Positions 9,951 through 19,665 of a stretch of 20,582 nt of DNA are shown one piece after another. Under the pieces are notes generated by a model, which was not told the origin of the DNA, did not search any database, and saw only the letters and a program-made list of their open reading frames with translations. The translations under genes were made by a program, and so were the position numbers. Positions within the stretch are counted from its first letter, which is position 1. Each line of letters begins with the position of its first letter. Source of the stretch: CAZVAP01 sp964625125 (GTDB lineage Bacteria; Patescibacteriota; Gracilibacteria; Absconditabacterales; Absconditicoccaceae); contig CAZVAP010000011.1 in the NCBI GenBank assembly GCA_964625125.1, forward strand, positions 1 through 20,582, written 5' to 3'.

Positions 9951-10409
9951 TTAAGAAATTTTAATAATTTCCACTTCATACTCTCACTTTGGACTATCTA
10001 CTATAACTTTATCTCAAACTTTTTTTCATTCAATAGCTTTTCCCAAAGGACTTTCTAAAGAAATTTTATTAGAGAAAATATCAACTTCTCCTGAACCAAC
10101 TATTTCATATGTTTCCTCTTTTCAATCCCTCAATACAACAACAGTGTTACCATAACCTACTTCATCTACATTTGCAGACTCAATAATTTTAACATTTTTT
10201 AAAAATTCTTCTAATTCATTAATCCTAGATTCTATCATTGCTTTTTCCTCCATAGCTTGTTCGTATTCTGCATTTTCTGACAAATCTCATTGCTCAATAG
10301 CAGCTTTAAGTTTTTTTAATACTGCTGGTAATTTTTCTTCTTTCAATTGTCTTAATTCTTCTTCTAATTTTGCCTTACCTTCCTTAGTAAGATGATGTAT
10401 TTGTGACAT
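9951..10409 (-). CDS. greA: Transcription elongation factor GreA
   Basis: A 152-residue protein that enters the RNA polymerase secondary channel and stimulates cleavage of backtracked RNA. The N-terminal coiled coil (about 8-75) carries the tip motif GDLSENAEY (41-49) with acidic Asp42 and Glu45, matching Asp41/Glu44 of E. coli GreA. The C-terminal FKBP-like domain ends with SPLGKAIEGKKVGDKV. Gly41, Gly128 and others are TGA codons. Length is typical of the family (about 158). It is the first gene of the seven-gene minus-strand run and is divergent from pyruvate kinase across a 151 bp AT-rich gap. I see no confident promoter for it there. Confidence 0.96.
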
Positions 10410-10499
10410 TTAATTTTTAACTAAAAATATAAAGTAATAAATATTAATAAGGATTTAATTAAAAATTTCCACAATAAATTTAATAAACTCAATAAGCAA

Positions 10500-10527
10500 T
10501 TGAAACTAGTTATTTTTTCAGTATATT
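10500..10527 (+). promoter_or_regulatory. Sigma70-type promoter for pyruvate kinase
   Basis: TTGAAA (10500-10505) and TATATT (10522-10527) are separated by 16 bp. The -10 box lies in TTCAGTATATTC, identical to the sequence at the rpmB promoter. Transcription would start near 10534, giving a T-rich leader of about 27 nt without a Shine-Dalgarno sequence. Confidence 0.6.
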
Positions 10528-10560
10528 CAAGACAATTTTTTTATTTTTTTAGTTTTATAA

Positions 10561-11979
10561 ATGAACCCAGAAAGATTTAGTAAAATAATAGCTACTTTAT
10601 GACCTGCTATTTCAACAAAATGAATTTTAAAACAAATGGATAAATATGTAGATGTTTATAGAATAAATTTATCACATGCAGATTTATACAAAACAAGACA
10701 GATAATTAAAACTATAAGAGATATAAATTCAAAAAAAGTATTTATGTTAGATACTAAATGACCAGAAATAAGAACTACAAACTCAGTAGAAAAACAAGTA
10801 AAAGAAAATGATATTATAAAAGTATATGCAAAACCTACAGAAAATGAAATAAGTTTTGAATATAAATTTTTTAAAAATATTCCTACTAATGTAGAAATTA
10901 TATTTGATGATAATGTTGTTTCTTGAATAGTAATTTCAAACAATAAAGATTATATAGAAGTTAAAATAACACAAGGCTGAACTATATGAAAAAATAAAAC
11001 TGTTAATTTTAGATGATATGAAATAGAACTAGATTTTCTTACTGACAAAGATAAAGAAGACATAAAATTCTGAGTAGAAGAAAAAATAGCATTAATAGCT
11101 GTAAGTTTTATTAAAAATGCACAAGATATTAAAAACCTAAGAAATTATATCAAAAAAGAATATGACTATGATATGAAAATCATTGCAAAAATAGAAACAA
11201 TATCAGCTGTAAATGATATAGACAACATTATTAAAGAAGCTGATTGAATAATGATTGCAAGATGAGATTTATGAGCAAATATGGATATTATTGACTTACC
11301 AAAAATACAATCAGAAATAATTAAAAAATGTAACTTAGCTTGAAAACCAGTTATACTAGCTACTCAAGTAATGAGCTCAATGACAAATAATCCTTTACCT
11401 ACAAGAGCAGAAGTTGATGAAGTAGCATTTAATTTAAAATCTGGAGTAGATGTATTTATGTTATCAAATGAGACTGCTGTATGAAATTATCCTTTACAAA
11501 CAGTTAAAATATTAAATGATATAATTGAGAAATATCAAAATGATATATTTATTAAGTTAAAATGGGAAGATATTAAAAATTATGTTTCAGAAGAAAATGA
11601 AATTACAGACTATATACTATATAATGCTAAAAAAATGGCTTATAAATTATGAGTTAAATTTATCGTTACTCCAACAAGCAGCTGATATACACCATCTAGA
11701 ATTTCTTCATTAAAACCAAATATTCCTATTATATCTTTTACAGATTCTGATAAGGTTTTTAAATATTGTAATTTATTATATTGAACATTTCCCCACAAAA
11801 TATCTCCAGCAAATATGGAATATAATAATTTTAAAAAAGTAGTATGAGAAACTTTGCAAAAAGAATACAGGGGTAAAATAAAGTGAGAAGATAGAATTCT
11901 TATAGTCCATAGTAGCATAGCTTTCAATATACCAAATATGATAAATGGTATAGAAATAGTAAAATTTAAAGACCTATAA
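10561..11979 (+). CDS. pyk: Pyruvate kinase
   Basis: A 472-residue glycolytic enzyme converting phosphoenolpyruvate and ADP to pyruvate and ATP. Signature stretches in order: TLGPAIS (12-18, family TLGPAS), RINLSHA, LDTKGPEIRT, AKIET with catalytic Lys210 and metal ligand Glu212, IARGDLG (Arg234-Gly238, metal ligand Asp236), ATQVMSSM and PTRAEVDEVA, then LSNETAVGNYP. In TLGP, DTKGPE and ARGDLG the invariant glycine is TGA, which is the clearest proof of code 25 in the window. The small B domain (about 65-160) is short but present, and the C-terminal domain is slightly shorter than in Bacillus. It stands alone: divergent from greA and ending 3 bp before the convergent stop of the next gene, with no separate terminator visible. 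Confidence 0.96.
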
Positions 11980-11982
11980 AAA

Positions 11983-13506
11983 TTATTTAACTACATAAAT
12001 ATAAATTCTTGATTTCAAACTAGAAACCTTATTTAAGTTATTTGTGGTTTTTATCTTAACAGCTGCTACTACAGGATAAGATAAAATAATTTTTTTAGCT
12101 TCAGATATAGGTAATCAAACTATTTGATTTATAATCTGGTGCTTAATATTATTATAATCCTTATTAAAATCATATCACAATAATGCATCAAAATTAATAG
12201 TTACTTCCCACATATGTGGGAATATTTTTTTAAAAGATAAAATTTCTAAACTATCATTATTCCATCCTAAAAAATCCGACATACTTACTATATGATTTAC
12301 TAGGTATTTTTTAAATGAATCTTTTATATCATCTTTTTTCAAGTAAAAAAATTTAATATTAGCCTGTAATTGTCAAGGTAGATAAGCTAATTTATCTCCT
12401 GGCTTTCAATTAATAAAATACTTAACATTAGAAATTTCATAAGTTCAAGAATATACCAAAGGCAAGTAATTAGGAAATTTATTTTGAGTATATTCAAAAA
12501 TAGATGATTTTATATTTTTATAAAGTAATTGGTGTAAATAATTCTTAACATTTTGAATATCATCTAATGAAACCTGTCATTTATAATTAATTTCACCTCA
12601 TTCAAAGTCTTCTACTGCCTTTGCAATAAGTTTCTTTTTTCCTCTTGAAACATAAAGATTTTTTACATACAAAATAGTTCATTTTGAAATATTTCATCTT
12701 GATCAAATAAGTTGTCAATTAACATCTTTTGTATCAGCTACTACTTTAACCTTAGCTGTTCAAGGATTATTTGGAGATTTAGCAGGTGGAACATATACCC
12801 AATTAGACAACCTATAAATCAATCCATCTTGAGTTATCAATTGAGTATGAGCCTTCAAAGAATATCATACATTTGAATAATTATAAAATTCAACTAATCA
12901 TTTAGAAGGTTTAGCTAAAAATTTAATATCCTTAACTGGCAATTTAACTGAGATAACTTTAGTAAATTCACCTGTATAATATTTCAAAAGTGGTAACTTG
13001 CTATCACCAGTTATTTTATTTCACACATAAAATTTTTGAATTAAATGTTTTATTTTCACAGATGGTTGAATATAAATTTCTGTTTTAGGAACAACTAAAT
13101 TATATACAAAATAAACCCCAAATATTAATAAGCTTATTTCAGAAAATAAAATAATAAATCTAAATATAGAAGAATATTTAGAATTTAAAGAATTACTTCT
13201 TAGTAACAGAACAAAATCCATAAATAAATCTTGGATTTTTTTATAAAATGGCTCCTTTTTCCAAATATAATTAAGATTAAATGCTTTTAAAATTCATTCT
13301 TGTTTTGATGAAGAAATTATAAAATTAATTTTTACTCAAACATCTTGAGCTTTCTCAATTACTAACTTTGCCCACCATTTATTTGAAAAAAAATCATTAT
13401 TTGGATGTATTTCAAAAAAAACTTCTTTATACTTTCATTTTATTTTATCCAATACTGAAAAAATTTTATAAATATTATCTTTTTCTCAAAAAAAGAAAGT
13501 TTTCAT
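11983..13506 (-). CDS. Single-pass membrane protein with beta-rich, Baseplate-J-like extracytoplasmic region
   Basis: A 507-residue protein from ATG at 13506; the frame crosses many TGA (Gly) codons. Residues 1-100 form a soluble, probably cytoplasmic domain (MKTFFFGEKDNIYK, later EIHPNNDFFSNKWW). One membrane helix follows at about 115-136. The rest is outside and beta-rich. From about 175 to 300 it reads FYNYSNVGYSLKAHTQLITQ, then VYVPPAKSPNNPGTAKVKVV, then ending DFEGG. This resembles the Baseplate-J-like region of large membrane proteins common in CPR genomes (a threshold residue pattern, then PGxxxVxVxAD, then a terminal GG). The C-terminal 200 residues are mixed alpha/beta. Function is not known; a surface or envelope assembly role is inference. 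It is convergent with pyk and 81 bp downstream of the M23/lysozyme-like gene, beyond that gene's terminator. Confidence 0.6.
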
Positions 13507-13567
13507 TTAAAAAAATTAAATATAAAACTTCCCTTGTTTTAAATATTTTAAGCAAAAGTTCAAATTT

Positions 13568-13598
13568 AAAAAAAGGATTAGATATAATTACCTAATCC
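13568..13598 (-). terminator. Rho-independent terminator of the M23/lysozyme-like gene
   Basis: On the minus strand GGATTAG (13598-13592), a 10 nt loop and CTAATCC (13581-13575) are followed by seven Ts (13574-13568). The last codons and the TAA stop of the gene lie inside the stem and loop, so the coding sequence and terminator are fused. Confidence 0.85.
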
Positions 13599-15525
13599 TA
13601 AATGGATAATATTCATCTGGAGGATATCATTTTATTTTAGCTAAGCATTTAAGTACATTTTTATACCAATTAAAAGTAGATGAAGAATAAATATGAGAAT
13701 CTTTATTTCAATACCTAGATAAGCTGTAAATTGTATAATATTTTGATAAATACTTATTATTTAAAACATAGTAAATAGCTGCAATACCAGCCAATGGAGT
13801 TGAAAAGCCTCTTCTGTCTCATCTATCATTATTTCATACATTTCCAACATTATATTTTGTAGTTGTATTCCATCATAATCAACTTTCTGCATAACCAATA
13901 CATACAGCTACAGCTGGATCTATACCAAATTTTTTTCATAATTGAATCCATCAAGTAGTATTTCTAAATTCTGGAGCAGCTTTTGTTCTTAAAAATATTT
14001 CTATTCTTTTTTTCTCTGGCCAATTTTTAGGATAAAATTTTACTGAAGATAGATCTACCTTTCTAGTAATTTTATCCTTTAAATATTTAATTTGCCATTC
14101 TGAAGGAATCTTTGTTTTATCGGTATAAACTGATAAGTCTAAAACACTTAAAGGATCTATAAGTTGTCAATTTTTCCGTACTTCAAAATGTAAATGAGGT
14201 CATGTTGAAAATTTTCAAGCTCAACGAGTTCAAGGAGTTCAACCAGATTTAGCAATAATCTGTCACCTTTTCACTATTTGTCCTTCTTTAACTAAAGATT
14301 TACTTATATGACCGTAAATACTAACATATCAATAATTATGAACTAAAACAATATAGTTATAATAATCTCAAGTATTATCTACAACTTTATAAACATATCC
14401 TGCTGCTGGAGCATAAATATTTGTTCATTGAGGAACTTTTATATCAATTCAATCATGTTCAAATCAAAATTTTTTAAAATAATTATTATCATGGAAATAA
14501 GCTGATATATCATGATAATCCCTAGTAGGCCAGTTAAAAAACTTATCTCAATCTGTTTTTATGGTGTATTTTAAAATTTCAGACAAATCAATTGGCTTTG
14601 CTTTTATTTCATTTCAACTTAAAACTGATTTCATATTATGAGCAATTTTCAATTGTTGTCTTTTTAAAGAAAGTCTTCTTTTATACAATCTATCATATAG
14701 TTTATCAATTTCTTGTTTATTTGTTCTAAGCATAGTAAGTAAGTCCACTAAAAATTTTCTCTTTTCCTTCAAATATTTCAATTGGATATTATACTCTTTT
14801 ACTAAATCTATGTATTTTGCTTTAGTTAGATACATCTTTCTTAAAAATTTTTTCTTTATTTGTTCTGATTTATTTAGTTTATCCAATAATTGCTGGGTTT
14901 TTAAAGATAAAATTTTAATAATATCTTCATTAGATAATGATTTTGCAATATTGCTACTTTTTATTAATAATTTTAAATCATCAAGCTGTCAAAAAGAAGA
15001 ATAATAATCATTATTCATTTTATATAACACAATCACATATTTTTTTATTTCTTCTTTAGAAATGAAAATTGTATCCTTAATAGCTTTAATTTGCTGTTTA
15101 ATATTTTGTAAATCCTTAGATAAAACCTGAAGCTTTACTAAAATATCTTTAAGTTGTTTTGATTTTTTATTAAGCTTTATAACTAATTTTCTAGCATCTT
15201 TTAAAACCGTCATATATTTTTTATCAATGGATTTTTTTTGTAATTTAATGGTTTTATATGAAGTAGATAAAATTTTTAGTTTATTAGAAACATCATTTAG
15301 CTGTTTTGCTGCATCAGCTAAATCCATTAATGAAGATATATTTGTTTGTTCATAAATTTCCTTAATTAATTCCCTTTTCTTTTCTTTCCAAGCTTTCATA
15401 GCTGCTATAGCTCTTTGTCTATCTGAGATAATAGATTCTTTAGATGTAGACAAAGCAACTGAAAAAGTACTAAATATTATATTTAACAAAAATACTGATA
15501 AAGCCAAAATTGATATTTTTCTCAT
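13588..15525 (-). CDS. Secreted cell-wall hydrolase: coiled coil, M23 endopeptidase and lysozyme-like domain
   Basis: A 645-residue EnvC/NlpD-like protein. A signal peptide (MRKISILALSVFLLNIIFSTFSVAL) leads into a long Lys/Leu-rich coiled coil (about 35-330). The M23 LytM domain (about 350-460) has both zinc motifs intact: His357-Asp361 (HDGID) and HLHFE (His444, His446), so it should be an active glycyl or DD-endopeptidase rather than a degenerate activator. After about 60 residues comes a C-terminal domain (about 525-645): FGIDPAVAVCIGYAESGLG with candidate catalytic Glu547, then KYNVGNVGNNDRGD, resembling lysozyme-like or glucosaminidase folds. This would cut the glycan strands, making the protein bifunctional. 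CGG at Arg450 (HLHFEVR) shows CGG = Arg. It has its own promoter and terminator. Confidence 0.88.
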
Positions 15526-15560
15526 TTATATTTATTTTTATTTTTAAATTACTGCAATAT

Positions 15561-15588
15561 AGTATAAAGCTTTACAATTACAAAGCAA
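15561..15588 (-). promoter_or_regulatory. Promoter for the M23/lysozyme-like gene
   Basis: On the minus strand TTGCTT (15588-15583) and TATACT (15566-15561) are separated by 16 bp, with the start codon about 35 nt further on. It lies in the 78 bp between the PriA-like stop and the M23 start. Both boxes are imperfect but correctly spaced. Confidence 0.5.
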
Positions 15589-15603
15589 ATAATGTATATT
15601 GAC

Positions 15604-16371
15604 TTACATAAGAAAATATAAATCATTTACATTATAAAAAAATTTTATTTGTTTAGATAATTCAGGCAAATAATATCTTGGATTTTGTTGGTTTTTATAG
15701 TACCATTTATACGGATAAAAAACAAATATTTTTTCTAGATTTTTCCAATCTTGAAAAACTCCACCATGAGTAGTAATCAAAGTTTTAACTTTCCCCATTT
15801 TCACTTTTAAAAACATTTTATATCTTGTTAAGGAAGTTGAATTAATATCCAATACCTCTCATATTTTATATTTTTCATAAAAATTAAATAAAGACCAATC
15901 ATCTGGGAAAACAATTAAATTTTGCTTTGAAGAAAGTAAATTCGGTGAAAACTCTTTAACATCCAAACATTTAATACTATCATCTCAAAGCTTTAAATAA
16001 TTACAGTATTTATCAAAATTTTCATATTTAAAAATATATTCTCATTCTAAATCAAATTTATGTCTTTTTAATAAAGGTAAATCATATCTTAAAACATATT
16101 TAATATCAGGTATGTACAGTTTAAAAAACTTAAAATACCAGCTGTACCAGTATTTACTAATAAATTTTTGAAAAAAAATTGTAGTAGGAGTAAACAAATT
16201 ACCATACAACTTAATTTCTCAATGTATTTCTTTTCAAGAAGCTTTATTATCTATCACCAAAAATAAATCTTCATTTACAAAAATTATATCTCAAATTAAA
16301 AACTTATCTTTACTTTCAATCGTATAAGTAGAATCAAAACTTGCTCATAAAGGCCAAACTGAATAAAACAT
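15604..16371 (-). CDS. Truncated PriA (primosomal protein N')-like protein
   Basis: A 255-residue protein that aligns by eye with the first half of PriA. SVWPLGASFDSTYTIESKDK, then FLIGDIIFVNEDLFLVIDN, resembles the 3'-end DNA-binding domain. A winged-helix-like stretch with several Trp and Tyr follows. Then come LIVFPDDWSLFNFYEKY, SLTRYKMFLKVKMGKVKTLI, TTHGGVFQDWKNLEKIFVF and NPRYYLPELSKQI, matching the PriA order of the GTRSAxFxPfxNLgLIIvDEEH region and PRYHARDxA. The Walker A loop is not evident, DEEH is replaced by FYPY, and everything after PRY (zinc fingers, second RecA domain) is missing. It cannot be a working helicase; it may keep fork DNA binding as a replication-restart loader. It lies 10 bp after elp3 and is probably co-transcribed with it. 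The homology is inferred from motif order only. Confidence 0.55.
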
Positions 16372-16381
16372 TTTTACTATT

Positions 16382-18199
16382 TTAAGCTAAATTTTTAACC
16401 ATATAAGTTCATTCTAAATTATAACCAATTTTTCTATAAAATCATCTTACACCAACTCCTGAAATTACTGATATTTTTTTATATCAATTTTTAAATGCTA
16501 TTTGTTCTGCTACATACATTAATTTCTTTCAAAAACCTCTATGTTGGACTCATTCCTCAGCCTTTCCAATTTTCTGTTCCAATCCATATACATGTAATTC
16601 TCTTATTAAAGCTACATTTTCTCCTAATCACTCCCAGTTAGCAAAATCTTTTGGTAACAATAATCTTACAAATCAAATTAAATATCCTTCAAGAGTCTCA
16701 AAACTTATAAAATATTCTTCTCATACAGAAGAGTTATATTTTCTAATAACAAGTAAAATAGACATATCATTGTCCATTTGCAAAGCACTAGTTTTATTTC
16801 TAATTTCTCTACATCTAGTACAAAGACAAACAAAATTATTATGAAAATATTTCCTTATAGTACTAATATCTACTGGATTTTTTAAAAGATCTTCTTGATT
16901 AGGTGTAAATTTAAAAATACTAACCTTATAATCATTATCACAAAAAAGTCTCATAAAATATTTGTCATTTAATAAGTCTTTCTCTTCTAAAAGTTCTTGG
17001 TTTATAAGCTGTCTTAAATTTGTTATTTTGCTTCAAGAAGCTATTTCTTGAGAAGGGATATCTCTAATAAGTCTTTTAATTCTAGTATAAGGAGGAATAT
17101 AATTTTGTTTAACTTTCTTCACAATATATTTAATTTCTTCAGTAGTAATAGGCTTATAATCTCATTTTTTCCATAAATCATAAAGCTCTGTATTTGGGAT
17201 AACACTAGTAGGATAAAATTTTAATTCATCTGGTTTTAAATATGGATCTTCAAACAAAATTTTAAAACTTTCAATATCCTTTTCTGGATTTGATTTATAT
17301 AATCAAGGCATCATATGAACTGAAATTTTTAATCAATATTTTCTTACCAAATGTAATGCTTTTTTTACATCTTCTATAGTATGTCATCTTTTATTAGCTT
17401 GCAAAACATCATTAAAAACTGACTGAACTCATATCTCTAATCTAGTTACACCTAATTTTCTCCAAAATCTTACATTCTCCTCTGTTACTAAATCTGGCCT
17501 TGTTTCAATAGTTAGTCAAATAATTCTATTCTTAGCATTTTCATTAATTTTTTGAGCCTCTTCCAAAGAAGATGACAACTTAATGTCCAACTTGTCTAAG
17601 TCTATTGTAAATCTAGCTGATTTAGGGTGTTCTGAAGATAAAGATAATTTAGATTTTACATCTTCAAAAGTATTACAAGCATCATATAATTTTTTAATAA
17701 AATCTAACTTATATTCATAAGGATAAGCATCAAAACTTCATCATAAAACTATCATCTCAATTTTATCTGTATTATGTCCAGAACTTTGTAAAGACAAAAG
17801 TCTATTATAAACCTGTTTAATAGGATCAAAATCATTTAATAAGGCTCTTTGAGCTCAAGGCTCAGAACTAATATAAGACTTAGGCATTCTGGCTTCATCT
17901 GGACAAAAAATACATTTACCTGGACAAGGCCAAGGTTTAGTTAAAACTTGGATAGGAACTATACCTGATAAAGATCTAACTTTTCTTTTCATTAATAAAA
18001 ATTTCAATGCTTTATTTTCTTTAATTTTTCATAAATTAACTAATTCCTGGTATTTTTTTTGCAATTGTATATTTGTAGGCAAAGCAGTTACATTATATTT
18101 TTTTGTAATATTTTTTTTTATTTGATGAAGATTTTCATTTGTCAATTGGTCTTCAGAAAGTTTTGATAGCTCAAAAATTATCTCTTCTAGCAATTTCAT
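16382..18199 (-). CDS. elp3: Elp3-type radical SAM tRNA uridine-34 acetyltransferase
   Basis: A 605-residue bacterial Elp3, which makes the carboxymethyl-type modification of wobble U34 in tRNA. It has an N-terminal helical tRNA-binding region (1-75); a radical SAM domain with CPGKCIFCP, giving a C-x3-C-x2-C 4Fe-4S site at Cys92, Cys96 and Cys99, followed by ARMPKSYISSEPGAQRA; then IETRPD, LEIGVQS and NKRGHT as in Elp3; a linker with Cys-rich CLCTRCREI; and a GNAT domain with the acetyl-CoA loop GVQHRGFGKKLM and ISGVGVRGFYRKIGY. Length and order match full-length Elp3 of Dehalococcoides and archaea (about 500-600). A TTG six codons upstream (18217) could extend it, but ATG at 18199 is the simpler start. 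The leader lies between the SLH-gene terminator and this ATG. Confidence 0.93.
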
Positions 18200-18250
18200 A
18201 AAGCTTATATTTATCAAACTAAACTTTTTTAAATATACTAATTTTTAAAT

Positions 18251-18278
18251 AAAAAAAAAGCCTTCATAAGAAAGACCT
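18251..18278 (-). terminator. Rho-independent terminator of the M23-SLH gene
   Basis: On the minus strand a seven-pair stem with a 2 nt bulge and a TTAT loop (18278-18259) is followed by eight to nine Ts (18259-18251). The stem begins within the TAG stop codon. Confidence 0.65.
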
Positions 18279-19602
18279 AGCCTAACTTCTCTGAAAAAAT
18301 TAATTTTCCTAATATATCAAGTGCAATTTTTCTTGGTAAAGGTTTAAACAAGTAAGGCCATTTTAAAGAGATTAAGTTATTATTTATAGCCCACTTTTCA
18401 TATGGTTTATACCACTGATTTCATTTTCAATCTTTTAATCCAGCAAACAATCTTCATAAAACTGCTAGAAATTGAGCTCCAGTAAGAAATTTCCAAGGAT
18501 AAAAATTATTTCAATCTCAATGCAAAATATTATTACAACTTACTAATTTTAAAGCTTTATAAAATTCATTATCTAAATTTTTTATATCCTGAAATTTTAA
18601 ATCACATTCTTTTTCTTTCAATGAAATTAAAGCAGCTTTATATAACCTATATAAAATCAAAGTAAATTGATATCTAGTAAGAGGATAATTTAATTTTAAG
18701 TCATTATTTTGTCATTTTATTACTCAAGCTCTTATAAAAAAATCAATAAAATTTTCACTTTTCGAAGATTTTTGTAATTTATTCATAATCTCATCTACTA
18801 AATCATCATTTTTAGTAGAAACTAACGTAGTTTTATTATTTTTAGTTTCTTTAAGTTTTTTAGTTTTATTTGGATTAGAAATTATAATTTCGTTATTATT
18901 GTCTGTATCAGAAGTAGATTTATAATTTTTTTGAAGAAATAACCAAGGATTAATAGTATATTTTTTAGTCTCAGTTAAATCTTTTGAATAAAATGGGTGA
19001 AATAAAGCAGTTTTATCTATCTGAAAATGTAAATGATAACCTGTAGAATTACCTGTATTTCCACAAGTTCAAATTTTCTCTCTTTTTTTTATCTTTTGAT
19101 TAGCTTTTACTTCAATAGTATCTAAGTGACAATAACAAAAATAAAAAATTTCATTATCTATGGTAGATTCAATAATTACACAATTTCCATATGGATTTTT
19201 CTCTTTTTCATAAATAATTTTATAAACTTTTCAATCTGTAAAAGATTCAATAGGAGTTCACTTAGGCATTACTAAATCAACTCCATGATGATGTCAAGAG
19301 TTCAATTTCCACAAACCATACTCACAGGTCCATCAAGTTTCAAAAAATAATTTTGCATTTAAAATAAATTCATCAAAAGGAACAAATTTATCTTTTACTA
19401 AAACTGGCGGAAGTTTTAAAGTTTTTGCATAGTCTTTTAATTTCTGTAGTCAATCCTCAGTAAGTCAATTAAAATCTCAAAACTCCTCTAAAATTTCAGA
19501 AGTTAGATTTTTTAAGTATAAATCTAAATCTACCCATATATACGGATTATTTTTATAATCAAAATCAGAAGATTTCTTATTATCATAATATGGCACCAGC
19601 AT
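18277..19602 (-). CDS. M23 endopeptidase with C-terminal SLH-like repeats
   Basis: A 441-residue protein; an in-frame TAA just upstream of the ATG fixes the start. Residues 95-215 form an M23 LytM domain: HHHGVD (His106, Asp109), GNTGNSTGYHLHFQ with His190 and His192, and HPFYSKD after it. The zinc residues are intact, so it should cut peptide cross-links. A low-complexity Lys/Thr/Asn linker (about 245-290) leads to a C-terminal part with two or three SLH-like units, for example FIDFFIRAGVIKGQNNDLKL followed by YPLTRYQFTLILYR, and ILHGDGNNFYPWKFLTGAQF. SLH domains usually bind pyruvylated wall polymers, so this looks surface-anchored. Oddly, no signal peptide is visible, yet the enzyme and SLH parts act outside the cell. 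The stop is TAG, unlike the rest of the window. It follows the ncRNA after about 64 bp. Confidence 0.85.
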
Positions 19603-19665
19603 AAAAATTATTTAAAAAATAAACTAAAATAAATTGTAATTATAGTCTCAAAAAAATCAAAAAAT

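Noticed and set aside
10656..10943. Minus-strand frame inside pyruvate kinase
   Set aside because: It is antisense to a well-supported pyruvate kinase and is a by-product of AT-rich codons.
13368..13595. Plus-strand reading frame of 75 codons
   Set aside because: It is antisense to the membrane-protein start and the M23 terminator, AT-biased in composition and resembles no protein family.
18200..18217. TTG start for elp3 at 18217
   Set aside because: ATG at 18199 is in frame and family length is satisfied; TTG would add only six residues.
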